Shown in pieces: positions 1 through 8,275 of a stretch of DNA of 37,143 nucleotides. A program made the position numbers and the translations under genes. The first letter of the stretch is position 1. Each line of letters begins with the position of its first letter. This DNA is from an uncultured Clostridia bacterium (GTDB lineage: Bacteria > Bacillota > Clostridia > TANB77 > CAG-508): positions 1 to 37,143 of the forward strand of contig CAMZHI010000009.1 in the NCBI GenBank assembly GCA_947306755.1, given 5' to 3'. The notes under the pieces were generated by a model. It was not told the origin of the DNA. It did not search any database and saw only the letters and a list, made by a program, of their open reading frames with translations.

Positions 1-51
1 TTGTTAATTTATGTTCTTATATTACACCATTTTTAGTTTTTTGTAAATAGA

Positions 52-90
52 AAAAACAAGTCTTAACGAAAATTTGTTAAAACTTGTTTT
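52..90 (-). terminator. Intrinsic terminator of the PHP-domain gene
   Basis: Read on the minus strand, an AAACAAGTTTTAAC arm pairs with a GTTAAGACTTGTTT arm and is followed by a T-run. The hairpin overlaps the stop codon at 77-79, so the last codons of the PHP gene lie inside the terminator. It would end the tmRNA-PHP transcription unit. Confidence 0.75.
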
Positions 91-574
91 GTTGTTGCAA
101 AAATTTGCAAGAATCATATTTTTTTAATATTTCTTGATTTTCTTTATATTTCATAATATTATCACAAAATACCCACGCAGCATATATTTTATTTGGATCT
201 GTTATATCAACTTTAATATTATTGTCAACTTTTAGGCCTAAGCTTTGTCCAACATTTATAAAATGTTCTAAAACATCACTTTGGACCATTTGTCTGTTTT
301 CTTTTTTTATATCAATGTTATGATAATCAATTCCATATGCTAGAACTTCTATATTCATATTATCATAAATACATTTAATTTCTGAGCCTATAATTATTTT
401 CCCATGAAATTTATTCCTGATTTCCTGATTATTTTCCAGCTCTATATATGCATCAATAGAATTATGATCTGTAATTGAAATTACTTCTAAATTATTTTTT
501 TCTGCATTCTCAAGTAACATGTCTACTGTATCTGTTCCATCTGAATATGTTGTATGCATATGTAAATCAATCAT
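77..574 (-). CDS. PHP-domain metal-dependent phosphoesterase (short)
   Basis: The 165-residue product begins with the PHP signature: HMHTTYSDGT at residues 5-14 supplies the first metal-binding histidines, and ITDHNS near residues 34-39 and GSEI near 63 follow as in the family. PHP proteins hydrolyse phosphoesters such as oligonucleotides or 3',5'-bisnucleotides, but the substrate cannot be told here. Stand-alone members are commonly about 270-290 residues, so this one lacks much of the C-terminal half. Its last residues (LQQQNKF) are encoded inside the transcription terminator, which suggests 3' truncation rather than a natural end. A GAAGGGA RBS precedes the ATG. The gene starts 26 bases after the mature 3' end of the tmRNA with no terminator between, so the two may be cotranscribed. 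The family call is secure; activity is doubtful. Confidence 0.7.
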   Translation of the reverse strand: MIDLHMHTTYSDGTDTVDMLLENAEKNNLEVISITDHNSIDAYIELENNQEIRNKFHGKIIIGSEIKCIYDNMNIEVLAYGIDYHNIDIKKENRQMVQSDVLEHFINVGQSLGLKVDNNIKVDITDPNKIYAAWVFCDNIMKYKENQEILKKYDSCKFLQQQNKF

Positions 575-600
575 CTTTGATTATTCCCTTCATTTATTTT

Positions 601-955
601 TGGTGGAGGTGAGGAGATTTGAACTCCTGTCCACTACCCCTTCCATATAAACTTCTCCGAGTGCAGTTTGCTAAAATTATTCATCTAAACTATACAAGCA
701 AACATGTTTAGCTTAAATATATCTTTTAAATACCCTCTATTTTCAAAGATACCAAATAGATTTGTTTCCCACTAATTTGACACCTTGTTACTATGCGTGG
801 GAACATAGTAGAAGGCGTAACTGCGACTAGGCAGCTAATGCTAATTCTGTATTATCAGCGTTTAAATTTATTTTCGCTTTTTTATAGTGGCCGAAGCGAC
901 CATCCACTACTCGCTATATATACTTCTAGAGCAATGTCGAAACCATTACACCCCC
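601..955 (-). ncRNA. ssrA: tmRNA (transfer-messenger RNA)
   Basis: This is the trans-translation RNA that rescues stalled ribosomes and tags the nascent chain for proteolysis. On the minus strand the 5' end GGGGGTG pairs with CACCTCC before the discriminator A and an encoded CCA at 601-603, forming a seven-pair acceptor stem. The T-arm (GTTCAAATC) is intact at the 3' end, and the 5' side has the usual tmRNA start GTAATGGTTTCGAC. A tag reading frame ends in the conserved ELALAA. The length, 355 nt, is typical. SmpB is not in the window. Confidence 0.97.
827..877 (-). other. tmRNA proteolysis-tag reading frame
   Basis: Read on the minus strand from a GCG resume codon, the frame encodes AKINLNADNTELALAA and then a TAG stop. 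The hydrophobic ALAA end is the degron recognised by ClpXP-type proteases. The GCG resume codon (alanine) is inferred from its position after the helix 2/pseudoknot region; a start one or two codons away cannot be excluded. Confidence 0.88.
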
Positions 956-967
956 AGTACATGTTTT

Positions 968-996
968 ATTATACTATATTTTTGCTGAATTTACAA
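968..996 (-). promoter_or_regulatory. Sigma-A type promoter of ssrA
   Basis: On the minus strand a perfect TATAAT (968-973) is separated by 17 bases from TTGTAA (991-996). The -10 box lies 12 bases upstream of the mature tmRNA 5' end at 955. Confidence 0.8.
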
Positions 997-1023
997 GGCA
1001 ATGTTTTACAAAAACTATAGTAT

Positions 1024-1083
1024 GGTATGAAGTGAGAAGTGAGATTTTAAATTTTCTATTCTCACTTCCCACTTCTCACTTCC
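1024..1083. repeat. Palindromic intergenic repeat (GAAGTGAGAAGTGAG type)
   Basis: The left arm GAAGTGAGAAGTGAG is answered by an inverted CTCACTTC-CCACTTCTCACTTC arm around an AT-rich loop. A related copy lies at 25993-26062. It sits between plsC and ssrA, both on the minus strand, and could also slow transcription leaving plsC. Confidence 0.7.
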
Positions 1084-1120
1084 AGCTTCAATTTAAACAT
1101 AAAGCTATAAATTTGCTATA

Positions 1121-1801
1121 TTAAATAGTAGTTAGTTTAACTATATCCTCCATTATTATCTCTGTTACTTTTTCTGCAGTTTCCTTTTCTTTTTTTGCTT
1201 CTTTATATTCTTCTAATTGTAATGGCTTACCATATGTTATTATTGCTTTTTTGAAAGGTTTTTCTCCCCCTTTAATTCCAACTGGAATAACCTGAGCATC
1301 AGAATTTAGCGCAAAATATGCAACTCCTGTTTTGGGTTTAATTCCTTTTTTTAACCCATTTCTTGTTCCTTCTGGAAACAAGGCTAATGCTTTATTTTGT
1401 TTTAAAGTCTTAAGTCCATCCTTCATAGGTCCTAAATCTTTTGCATTTCTTTTTACTAAAATAACATCAAAAACTTTTGCTAAATGTGCCAAATACCAGT
1501 TTTTTGCAAGTTCTTCTTTTGCTAAAAATCTTGTATCATCTCTTTTACATGTAACTTCCATGAGTGGTGCATCTAAAAAACTTTTATGATTTCCGCAAAA
1601 AATTACAGGCCCATTTTTAGGAATATTTTCTAATCCAATTACTTGAATTCTATATACTATTTTTAAATATATAAAAATCAAAAATCTAATTAGATATCTT
1701 TTAATTTTATAGTATGTATTTTTCAAATTAAAAACAACCTTCTTTCTTTTTTGACTTATTTGGTAATATAGACCAAATATGTTGAAATTAAAATATCTCA
1801 T
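1121..1801 (-). CDS. plsC: 1-acyl-sn-glycerol-3-phosphate acyltransferase (PlsC family)
   Basis: This membrane enzyme transfers a second acyl chain to lysophosphatidic acid to make phosphatidic acid in phospholipid synthesis. Of 226 residues, the N-terminal 30-50 region is hydrophobic and likely membrane-associated. The catalytic NHKSFLD motif (H72 and D77, the HX4D pair) and the glycerophosphate-binding FPEGTR motif at 142-147 are intact, so the enzyme should be active. The start is the ATG at 1801, 14 bases after the cmk stop, with only a weak AGGCGATG-like RBS, so translation may be coupled to cmk. The order murA-cmk-plsC on one strand looks like an operon. A lysophospholipid acyltransferase of another specificity cannot be excluded. 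Confidence 0.88.
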   Translation of the reverse strand: MRYFNFNIFGLYYQISQKRKKVVFNLKNTYYKIKRYLIRFLIFIYLKIVYRIQVIGLENIPKNGPVIFCGNHKSFLDAPLMEVTCKRDDTRFLAKEELAKNWYLAHLAKVFDVILVKRNAKDLGPMKDGLKTLKQNKALALFPEGTRNGLKKGIKPKTGVAYFALNSDAQVIPVGIKGGEKPFKKAIITYGKPLQLEEYKEAKKEKETAEKVTEIIMEDIVKLTTI

Positions 1802-1815
1802 TAATTTTTCATCGC

Positions 1816-2487
1816 CTAATTAGCCTTTTTTTCATCTATTATTTCAATTACTCTATTTACAACTTCTTCTATTGTCATATTAGTAGAATCTATTAAAATA
1901 GCATCTTCTGCTTTTATAAATGGAGCTACTTCTCTAGTACTATTTATTCTTTCTCTTTTAATAATATTTTCTAAGATTTCTTCATATGTAGAATTTATTC
2001 CTTTTTGTTGATTTTGAATATATCTTCTTCTTGCTCTTTCTTTTACATCACAATCTAAAAATATTTTTACATCAGCATTTGGAAAAACGACAGTTCCTAT
2101 ATCTCTACCTTCCATTATTATATCTTGGTTTTTTCCCATTTCTTGTTGCATAGGTGTAATTTTGTCTCTTACTTCTTTTACAGCAGAATACTCTGAAACT
2201 AAATTATTTACTTTGTCTTCTCTAATTTCTTGACTTACGTCTTTTCTATTTAAATAAACCTTTTGAATTCCATCTTCAATTTTTAATTCAATTGATATTT
2301 TATCTAGTACCTTTTCTATACCTGCAATATCAGTATAATCCACATTATTATTAATACAATCTAATGTAACACATCTATACATTGCTCCTGTATCAATATA
2401 TATTAAATTTCTTTTTTCTCCAACTAATTTTGTAATTGTACCTTTTCCGCTTCCGGCTGGTCCATCAACTGCAACAACAAATCCCAT
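1816..2487 (-). CDS. cmk: Cytidylate kinase
   Basis: The enzyme phosphorylates CMP and dCMP to the diphosphates. The Walker A loop GPAGSGKGT is at residues 9-17 of the chosen start, followed by the LID and NMP-binding region (DTGAMYR, EGRDIGTVVFPNADVKIFLD) typical of Cmk. I start at the ATG at 2487 because a GAGGAT RBS lies about ten bases upstream; an in-frame ATG at 2532 has no RBS and would add 15 non-conserved residues. The result is 223 residues, normal for the family. The gene is between murA and plsC; a palindromic repeat (2567-2752) separates it from murA, so it may depend on read-through or an own promoter. Confidence 0.93.
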   Translation of the reverse strand: MGFVVAVDGPAGSGKGTITKLVGEKRNLIYIDTGAMYRCVTLDCINNNVDYTDIAGIEKVLDKISIELKIEDGIQKVYLNRKDVSQEIREDKVNNLVSEYSAVKEVRDKITPMQQEMGKNQDIIMEGRDIGTVVFPNADVKIFLDCDVKERARRRYIQNQQKGINSTYEEILENIIKRERINSTREVAPFIKAEDAILIDSTNMTIEEVVNRVIEIIDEKKAN

Positions 2488-2566
2488 AATAAATTCATCC
2501 TCTTTCTTTACTATTTTTTCATATTTTACCATATCATATTATGAATTGTCAAAAAAATATGTTTTC

Positions 2567-2752
2567 AATTTGGAACCGGGTATTTTTTTGCACAACAATG
2601 AAAATAACTAATCCTGTTTAACCGCATATCATTTTATAAAATCCTATGGTACCCCCTTTAGGGATACCCACCATACGGATTTTATAAAACGAAATGCTGA
2701 CGCGGATTAGTTATTTTTTAATAAATGTGCAAAAAATACCCGGTTCCAAATT
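2567..2752. repeat. 186-bp MITE-like palindromic element between murA and cmk
   Basis: The ends are 26-base inverted repeats beginning AATTTGGAACCGGGTATTTT. Inside, further paired blocks follow (AAAATAACTAATCC with GGATTAGTTATTTTT; TTTTATAAAATCC with GGATTTTATAAAA), so nearly the whole element can fold into one long hairpin. It has no coding capacity. It ends six bases from the murA stop codon. The structure fits a non-autonomous transposable element or a large intercistronic hairpin. No clear target duplication is visible. Confidence 0.8.
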
Positions 2753-2758
2753 ACCAAA

Positions 2759-3667
2759 TTAACATTTATATATCTTCGCCCCTAAATTATTTAGCTTCTC
2801 ATCTAGATTTTCGTACCCTCTTAGTATATATTCTATGTTGTCTATTCTTGTTGTTCCTTTAGCAACTAAACCTGCAAGTACCATACTTACTCCTCCACGT
2901 AAATCTGTTGCTATAACTTTAGAACCATATAGTTTTTTAGTACCTTTTATTATTGCGCTTTTACCTTCTAGTTTAATTTTTGCACCCATTTTTTGAAGTT
3001 CTGTTAGGTATTTAAATCTATTTTCAAAAATATTTTCCGTTATTATTGATGTTCCATTTGCAATTGTTAAACATGCCCCCATTATTGCTTGCATATCTGT
3101 TGGAAATCCTGGATATGGCATTGTTTTTATATCTATTGATTTTAATTTTTTGGGTGCTTTTAATTGTATCTCTTTATTTTTTAAATCTATCTCGCATCCC
3201 ATTTCTTCAAATTTATCTATAACAGGTGCTATATGTTTTAATTCAACATTTTTTAGTAAAACATTTCCCCCTGTAATTGCCGTAGCTCCTAAAAAAGTTC
3301 CAGCTTCTATTCTGTCTGGCATAATATTATAGCTTACATCCTTAAGATTATTTACTCCTTGAATTTTTATAATATTCGTTCCAGCTCCGCTTATTTTTGC
3401 CCCCATAGTATTTAAAAAGTTTTGTAAATCTATTATTTCTGGTTCCATTGCTGCATTTATTATTTTTGTTATTCCTTTTCCTAAAACTGCTAAAAGCATG
3501 ATGTTTTCTGTTGCTCCAACACTTGGGAAATCTAAATTAATATCTGTAGGCGTTATTTCTTGAGCTTCACAATTAATTTTCCCAAAGTCTTTATTTATTT
3601 TTACTCCAAGTTTTTCAAATGCTTTTAAATGTAGGTCAATTGGTCTTGCTCCAATATCACATCCTCC
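2759..3667 (-). pseudogene. murA: murA 3' part, separated from its 5' part by the integrated element
   Basis: UDP-N-acetylglucosamine 1-carboxyvinyltransferase makes the first committed precursor of peptidoglycan in the cytoplasm. This segment encodes the protein from GCDIGARP, the catalytic-cysteine loop, to the C-terminus, about 300 residues, and the frame is open throughout, with GFPTDMQA and LRGYENLDEKL as expected. It lacks the first ~113 residues, which lie at 11577-11915. The integrated element enters within the PGGCxIGxRP codons. As it stands no start codon serves this part well: the first in-frame ATG is at 3499. Together the halves give a ~412-residue MurA of normal length with no lost bases, so precise excision should restore it. 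Many Clostridia carry a second MurA, which would make the interruption tolerable. Confidence 0.9.
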
Positions 3668-3691
3668 TGTTTGTGATAGTTTGTGGATACA
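3649..3691 (-). other. attL: left attachment junction of the murA element
   Basis: Read on the minus strand, element sequence (an arm TGTATCCACAAACTATC at 3675-3691 and a 7-base spacer) meets murA sequence AGGATGTGATATTGG. The presumed crossover dinucleotide is GG at 3666-3667. The element arm is an inverted repeat of the arm at attR (11551-11567), matching at about 14 of 17 positions and at equal distance from the core, as expected for the two halves of a serine-integrase attP. The rebuilt attB, TCATATCCAGGAGGATGTGA, is itself nearly palindromic around GG. Confidence 0.82.
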
Positions 3692-5300
3692 TGAATTTCA
3701 AATGAAATGCTAATCCTCCATTTTCATATAATTCCTTATACATTTCATCATTTAAATTATATTCTTCTTTTACTTCTGGCGTTATCTCTTGTGCATCAAA
3801 GACTACTATTTTATCAAATAATCTTGATAGTTCTTCTTTTGTTAAACCATTTGCTTTAATATCGTCTATTGCTTTAAATATTAAGTCTTCTTTATCTTCT
3901 AGTTTATTTAATGTATTAAACTTGCTTTCTACCTCTTGCAATTTTTCTTTTTCATATTTAATCTTCTTTTCTAGTTCTTGCTTTTTATCTTTGTATATAA
4001 ATTCTGGTATTAAATCATTTAGCTTATCTTCATATACTTGTTTAAATTGCTTTTCTAACTTTTCTAGTGTTTGTTTAGATTTGTTTAAATCCTTTTCTAG
4101 TGTTACTTTATTTGTGGATATTGCTTTTACATTATCCATAACAAAATTTTTAAATTCTGGATTACTTACTAAATTATCTATATATGCATTTACAATTTGG
4201 TCTAAATACTCTATTCTCATTCTATGTGATCTGCACCCATAATCTGGTCTTATATCTTTTATTGCACCTTCATTGCTATATTTTTTGCACAAATAACTAT
4301 CTGGTCTTTTTCTTGTTCCAGTATTGCCTTTTCTTTTATACATTGGAGTTCCACATCTTCCGCAATATAAAAGCCCTGAATACAAGTTGTTATCTGTATC
4401 TACAAATTTGAATCCGTTATTGTATTTATCACTTTCCTTCTTCCTTTTCTTTCTAATTTTTTGTACTTTTTCAAATAGTTCTTTATCTATAATTGGTTCA
4501 TGATGATTTTCTATTATAGTCCATTCTTGTTCTGGCTTTACTCTTGTTTTTTTAGATTTGAAACTTAGTTTTTCTGTATGTCCTCCAACATAGTCTCCAG
4601 TATATCTCCTATCATCTAAAACTCTTACAATATGCTGTGCTTTCCAATTGGCTGTTTGTTTTGCATTTACAAAATTTCTACTTTGAGATGGTGTTGGTAT
4701 TCCTTTCTTGTTTAGATGTGTTGCAATTTTTTGATAACCCCAACATTTAGAGTATAGTTCAAATATTTCTTGCACAACTGGTGCTGTTTCTTCATTAATC
4801 ACTAGTCTTTTTCCATCTTTGTTATATCCATAAATTGCTTTTACAAGTAGATCTCCCTCTTCTATTTTGTGCCTTAAATTTCTTCTAATGTTTTTGCTGT
4901 CATCTCTTGCTCTTCTTTCATTAAACCATGCATATAGCCCAAACATTTCCTCATTATATTGCTCATCTTCAAATATTATTTCTACACCTTGTTCTTCTAG
5001 GTATTCAACAAATTCTAATGCCTCTCTTTGATTTCTTCCAAGCCTTGCAGAGTTTTTAAATACAATAACATCAATTTCTTTTTTTCTTGCTCTTTCTCTA
5101 ATGTCATCAAACCTACTAAAATCCGTTCCACTTTTGTCGTCATCCATTATAATATCTACAATGTTGGTATATCCATGACTTTTACAATATTTAACAAGTA
5201 AATCTCTTTGTGTTTCTATTCTTTCATAGTTTTCTCCATAATCATCTCTACTTTCTCTGCAATAAATTACAACTCTCTTTTCACTGTTTTGTTTTTGCAT
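3657..5300 (-). CDS. Large serine recombinase (integrase) of the murA element
   Basis: The protein cuts and rejoins attP and attB to integrate the element. It has 547 residues: an N-terminal resolvase domain (about 9-155) with the catalytic serine at Ser17 in YCRES and the arginines of the ARLGRNQRE segment; a recombinase domain (about 160-300); a zinc ribbon (YCGRCGTP ... YLCKKY ... CRSHR, about 310-370); and a long coiled coil (about 395-450). A GGAGG RBS precedes the ATG. The gene abuts the attachment site and its last codons (AGG AGG ATG TGA) run into murA DNA, so the present C-terminus ...NRRM is partly host-encoded. In the circular form the frame would continue for 22 residues through 11576-11506. 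It is probably intact and functional. Confidence 0.93.
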   Translation of the reverse strand: MQKQNSEKRVVIYCRESRDDYGENYERIETQRDLLVKYCKSHGYTNIVDIIMDDDKSGTDFSRFDDIRERARKKEIDVIVFKNSARLGRNQREALEFVEYLEEQGVEIIFEDEQYNEEMFGLYAWFNERRARDDSKNIRRNLRHKIEEGDLLVKAIYGYNKDGKRLVINEETAPVVQEIFELYSKCWGYQKIATHLNKKGIPTPSQSRNFVNAKQTANWKAQHIVRVLDDRRYTGDYVGGHTEKLSFKSKKTRVKPEQEWTIIENHHEPIIDKELFEKVQKIRKKRKKESDKYNNGFKFVDTDNNLYSGLLYCGRCGTPMYKRKGNTGTRKRPDSYLCKKYSNEGAIKDIRPDYGCRSHRMRIEYLDQIVNAYIDNLVSNPEFKNFVMDNVKAISTNKVTLEKDLNKSKQTLEKLEKQFKQVYEDKLNDLIPEFIYKDKKQELEKKIKYEKEKLQEVESKFNTLNKLEDKEDLIFKAIDDIKANGLTKEELSRLFDKIVVFDAQEITPEVKEEYNLNDEMYKELYENGGLAFHLKFMYPQTITNRRM

Positions 5301-5379
5301 GATATACCTCCATTTTTATAATGTATCAATAACATATTTTCTTTGCAATTTCTTATTGTTGCTATCATATATAAATAGT

Positions 5380-5421
5380 TCTAAAACTTCAAGTTGTTTT
5401 CTCAAAATTTTAGAACTTTTT
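5380..5421. repeat. Hairpin repeat, copy 1 (TTCTAAAA...TTTTAGAA)
   Basis: An inverted repeat, AGTTCTAAAA paired with TTTTAGAACT around a pyrimidine-rich loop, lies upstream of the recombinase gene. A close copy lies at 11998-12043 upstream of the murA 5' part. The T-run beyond it on the plus strand would suit a terminator, but no plus-strand gene ends here. Confidence 0.6.
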
Positions 5422-5455
5422 TTGCAAATTTTTTTTAAATATTTCACAAAATGTG

Positions 5456-5484
5456 TTGACATTTGAAAACTATTTTAGTACAAT
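5456..5484 (+). promoter_or_regulatory. Strong plus-strand promoter with no gene behind it
   Basis: TTGACA (5456-5461), a 17-base spacer and TACAAT (5479-5484) form a near-consensus sigma-A promoter pointing right. About 45 bases later there is GTAGGTGGTG followed by seven T, near the converging end of the DUF3800 gene. It could drive a very short RNA of about 40-50 nt or one antisense to the DUF3800 mRNA. Confidence 0.5.
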
Positions 5485-5530
5485 AATATTGAACTACTGA
5501 AAGCACGAATGTGTCGTAGGTGGTGTTTTT

Positions 5531-6322
5531 TTATTTTGGATAGATTACTAATCCATATCCATTAGACTTATTAGCATTTAGATTCAAAGTATTTGATTTC
5601 TTTAATGTTGCCATAACACTTCCTACAAATTTTTTATCAATAACATTTGCCACTCTATTAGGCAAATCATTTTTCTTAACACAACATTTATAATATAAAT
5701 GCACAAAGTATGAAATAAAATCACATATTTGTATAAAATATGATTCCTCTGAATCTTTTTCTAATATATCTTCTATTAATCCTGATATTGGTTGATTTTT
5801 AAATGTATGTGAATATTTTGATTGTATAGGATTGTATGCTCTTATTGCTCTTGCTGTTTTTCTCATAGGTGCTATTCTTCCTTTATCTGTAATTATTAAA
5901 TAGTTCCATTTTCCATCACTATCATTATCTATTCTTTGAATGTTATATTTTAGTGCATTTTCTAGTATTTCATAATCTTGTTTCTTTATTTTGTTTTTAT
6001 CTATTATAACATTAATACAAGTCAAATCCAAATCTGCAATTGCTAGTGTAAATGCTTTTAAAATTTCTATTTTCTCTTCTTTACTCCATCCATACTTTCT
6101 ATATGGATCTTTATCAGTTAGAAAATATTTTGTATGCATTTCTTCTTTAACATGAAATCCATATTTGTCTTTCAATTGCTTTCTTAAAAATTTAATCTGA
6201 TTATAATTCTTTTGCCAATCTTCTGATTTCATATATATACTTGTTAAGATAAATGTTTCACTTGACGTTTTTATTAGTCCATCATCCCCTGTTTCATCAA
6301 AATAAACTAGGTTTGTCTCCAT
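5531..6322 (-). CDS. DUF3800 family protein
   Basis: The 263-residue protein opens with YFDETGDDG, the acidic N-terminal motif of DUF3800, and has a later conserved acidic segment (SYFIQICDFISYFVHLYYK) near 195-213. DUF3800 proteins are thought to have an RNase H-like fold and are frequent on mobile elements and near defence genes; no reaction is established. The start is the ATG at 6322 with a weak GGAAGTG-like RBS. The gene is codirectional with the recombinase 230 bases downstream but separated from it by the hairpin repeat and the opposing promoter. It looks intact. Confidence 0.75.
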   Translation of the reverse strand: METNLVYFDETGDDGLIKTSSETFILTSIYMKSEDWQKNYNQIKFLRKQLKDKYGFHVKEEMHTKYFLTDKDPYRKYGWSKEEKIEILKAFTLAIADLDLTCINVIIDKNKIKKQDYEILENALKYNIQRIDNDSDGKWNYLIITDKGRIAPMRKTARAIRAYNPIQSKYSHTFKNQPISGLIEDILEKDSEESYFIQICDFISYFVHLYYKCCVKKNDLPNRVANVIDKKFVGSVMATLKKSNTLNLNANKSNGYGLVIYPK

Positions 6323-6418
6323 ATTTTCACTTCCTATCTTGCTAAAATTAATTTTGTACTATTTATACCATATTTTTTAAAATTTTTCAATACTTTCGCG
6401 AAATCTTGTTCTTGTTTT

Positions 6419-6583
6419 TTATTTATATTTTTCTTTAATTCTATCAGAGATAATATCGGTGAATATCTGTTTATAATCTTCTATTTCACCAACATTTGAT
6501 TTTGGACAAATAAATACTGCAAATGGTAATTTATCTTTTTTCTTTTTATATTTATTATCCTTTGCCTTTTCCAGAATATTCAC
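6419..6583 (-). CDS. Small basic hypothetical protein (54 residues, GTG start)
   Basis: I do not recognise this gene. A GTG start with an upstream GAGGAAAGG RBS gives a 54-residue protein: a lysine-rich N-terminus, then LPFAVFICPKSNVG and a C-terminal EDYKQIFTDIISDRIKEKYK. The C-terminal coding sequence is found again as fragments at 12978-13040 and, shorter, at 15612-15640, beside the partner genes of the accessory modules. That repetition suggests it is a real gene whose 3' end took part in rearrangements. It lies upstream of DUF3800 on the same strand and could be cotranscribed with it. Confidence 0.55.
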   Translation of the reverse strand: MNILEKAKDNKYKKKKDKLPFAVFICPKSNVGEIEDYKQIFTDIISDRIKEKYK

Positions 6584-6605
6584 CTACCTTTCCTCTAATT
6601 AATAT

Positions 6606-6674
6606 TCAAGAACTTTTTGTCCTTATTACTAAAATTATAAGTGGTATTGCTACCCATATGAGATTTGCCCTCAT
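6606..6674 (-). CDS. Possible 22-residue hydrophobic peptide
   Basis: An ATG just after an AAAAAGAGG sequence opens a frame encoding MRANLIWVAIPLIILVIRT plus three residues, which is one membrane-spanning stretch with charged ends. It lies upstream of the 54-residue gene on the same strand. The RBS is too close to the ATG to be convincing, so this may be chance. The rest of 6675-6926 shows no gene; it should hold the promoter of the rightward gene at 6927. Confidence 0.25.
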   Translation of the reverse strand: MRANLIWVAIPLIILVIRTKSS

Positions 6675-6926
6675 TCCTCTTTTTAGAGAATCGCCCCTTT
6701 ACATCACGCTAGCCAGACGAAAGTATCATTATCTGTACTTATAATTTGATATTCAAATTTCAATGTACCGTCGATAGAAAATAGTTATTAAAAATTTCTA
6801 TCTTCTATCTTGATAAATCCATTATAAGATGCTAAAATACTGTTGTAAACATTTTTTACAAAGTCTATAGATAAGTTGAAAATCGAAATATCTATATTCC
6901 ATTTTTAAAACGGGGGAAATGCAGAT

Positions 6927-8222
6927 ATGATAAGTAATTTCACACTTAAAGGTAATAAGATTATTTTAAAGAATACAGGAGAATATTTTGGTGCTTTAGG
7001 AGATTTTGAATATAATATTGGAGATAAATTATATGAATTTGCAATAATGGAAAATAAAGAATTTGATAAATTAAAAGCAATATACAGCCAACTAATAAGA
7101 CTTGTATGTTACGCTAAAGAAATTGATTCGAAAGAAGAAAAATTAGATTGTTTCTTTAAAATGTTTCAAATAGTTAGAGCATGTTTAAATTTTTCTCCAT
7201 ACACTCACTTCTATACCCAAATACTAATAGATATAATTGTAAAAACATATAATACTAAAACATTTAGAACAGACCTTTTATTTAAATCTCAAATTGGTGT
7301 TTTAATTGAAGATTCAAAATATTATCCTGATGAAATTTATAGAGATTTAGAAGAAGATGAATATACTCCAGAAATTTTATTTATTAAATGGAATGAAGAA
7401 ATTGAGAAAATATCAAAGAAAAAGCATACTGAATATATGAAATTTTTTGAAACTATAAGGGATTTGTTAATTGAAAATCTTATTGAAAAGAAAACTGATT
7501 TAAAAGATAGATTAGAGTTGATAAGCAAATATTCTAATAATTCTCTTGTTAGAAATTTAAGTGTTCCAGAAAAAATATTCCTATACGATGCTAAAAGAGT
7601 TTTTGATTTAAATTATTTTAATACTAAACCTGCACACGCGCTATTTTTAGATACTAAATTTAAAATAAAATATGTATGTGACACAATATTTTCACCACAA
7701 GAAAGAAAATTAGATGTAGATAAAATTGTAGATATTATAAAAGAAAAAAATATTGTCGCAGAAGAAGTATATGAACTAGAAAATGCAGAAGAACAAATAA
7801 GATTTGAGTTATTTAAAGTTATTCAAAATAACTTTGTTATAAACAAATGTGAAAACTGTGGTAGATTATTTATACCTGCAACTACTAGCAATAATCCATA
7901 TCAAAAAGGAAGAAATGACCAAAAATATTGTAATAACCCATATTTAAATACAGGCAAAACTTGTAAGGAAATTGGTGCTTTAAATAAGCAAAAAGAAAAA
8001 GCACAAGAAAGCCGAATACAAGCTGAATTTAATAGAGAATATAAAAGAATGCACGGATTGCATTATAACCATCAAAAAGCATTTAAAGAAAAGAAATTTA
8101 AAGAATGGTCTAAAAAGGCTAGAGAATTAAGAGATAGCTTCAAAGATAAAGATGATCAATTAGATGAATTTAAAATCGAATTACAGAAATTAAGTAATAT
8201 GTACTACATTATAGACAAATAA
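6927..8222 (+). CDS. Hypothetical protein with C-terminal CxxC/CNN cluster (DUF6076-like)
   Basis: The 431-residue protein has a long helical, acidic N-terminal part and a C-terminal cysteine cluster: CENCGRLF near 306-313, YCNNP near 335 and CKE near 347, followed by a highly basic tail. The arrangement resembles DUF6076 and similar accessory-genome proteins in which a small zinc site precedes a basic helix, possibly nucleic-acid binding. A GGGGG RBS lies about ten bases before the ATG. It is the only long rightward gene between the DUF3800 gene and the pilin-like gene, facing away from the integrase, and ends in a shared terminator with the XRE pseudogene. The function is unknown; the family call is moderate. 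Confidence 0.55.
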   Translation: MISNFTLKGNKIILKNTGEYFGALGDFEYNIGDKLYEFAIMENKEFDKLKAIYSQLIRLVCYAKEIDSKEEKLDCFFKMFQIVRACLNFSPYTHFYTQILIDIIVKTYNTKTFRTDLLFKSQIGVLIEDSKYYPDEIYRDLEEDEYTPEILFIKWNEEIEKISKKKHTEYMKFFETIRDLLIENLIEKKTDLKDRLELISKYSNNSLVRNLSVPEKIFLYDAKRVFDLNYFNTKPAHALFLDTKFKIKYVCDTIFSPQERKLDVDKIVDIIKEKNIVAEEVYELENAEEQIRFELFKVIQNNFVINKCENCGRLFIPATTSNNPYQKGRNDQKYCNNPYLNTGKTCKEIGALNKQKEKAQESRIQAEFNREYKRMHGLHYNHQKAFKEKKFKEWSKKARELRDSFKDKDDQLDEFKIELQKLSNMYYIIDK

Positions 8223-8232
8223 ATAAAAACAA

Positions 8233-8275
8233 AAGACCTAGTAGAATATAATATACTATTCTACTAGGTCTCTTA
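8233..8275. terminator. Bidirectional terminator
   Basis: GACCTAGTAGAATA and TATTCTACTAGGTC form a 14-pair stem. The minus strand follows with TTTTGTTTTTATTT and the plus strand with a weaker TCTTAATTT. It serves the converging gene at 6927-8222 and the XRE pseudogene, whose stop codon lies inside the stem. Confidence 0.8.

Noticed and set aside
793..1020. Plus-strand ORF of 75 codons
   Set aside because: It is antisense to the tmRNA and its promoter; the sequence is explained by the RNA structure.
1024..1083. CRISPR array
   Set aside because: The repeats here and elsewhere are dyads, not regularly spaced direct repeats, and there are no cas genes.
3499..3499. Independent shorter MurA starting at the ATG at 3499
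   Set aside because: It would lack the catalytic cysteine and one third of the protein, and the open murA frame runs unbroken to the att site.
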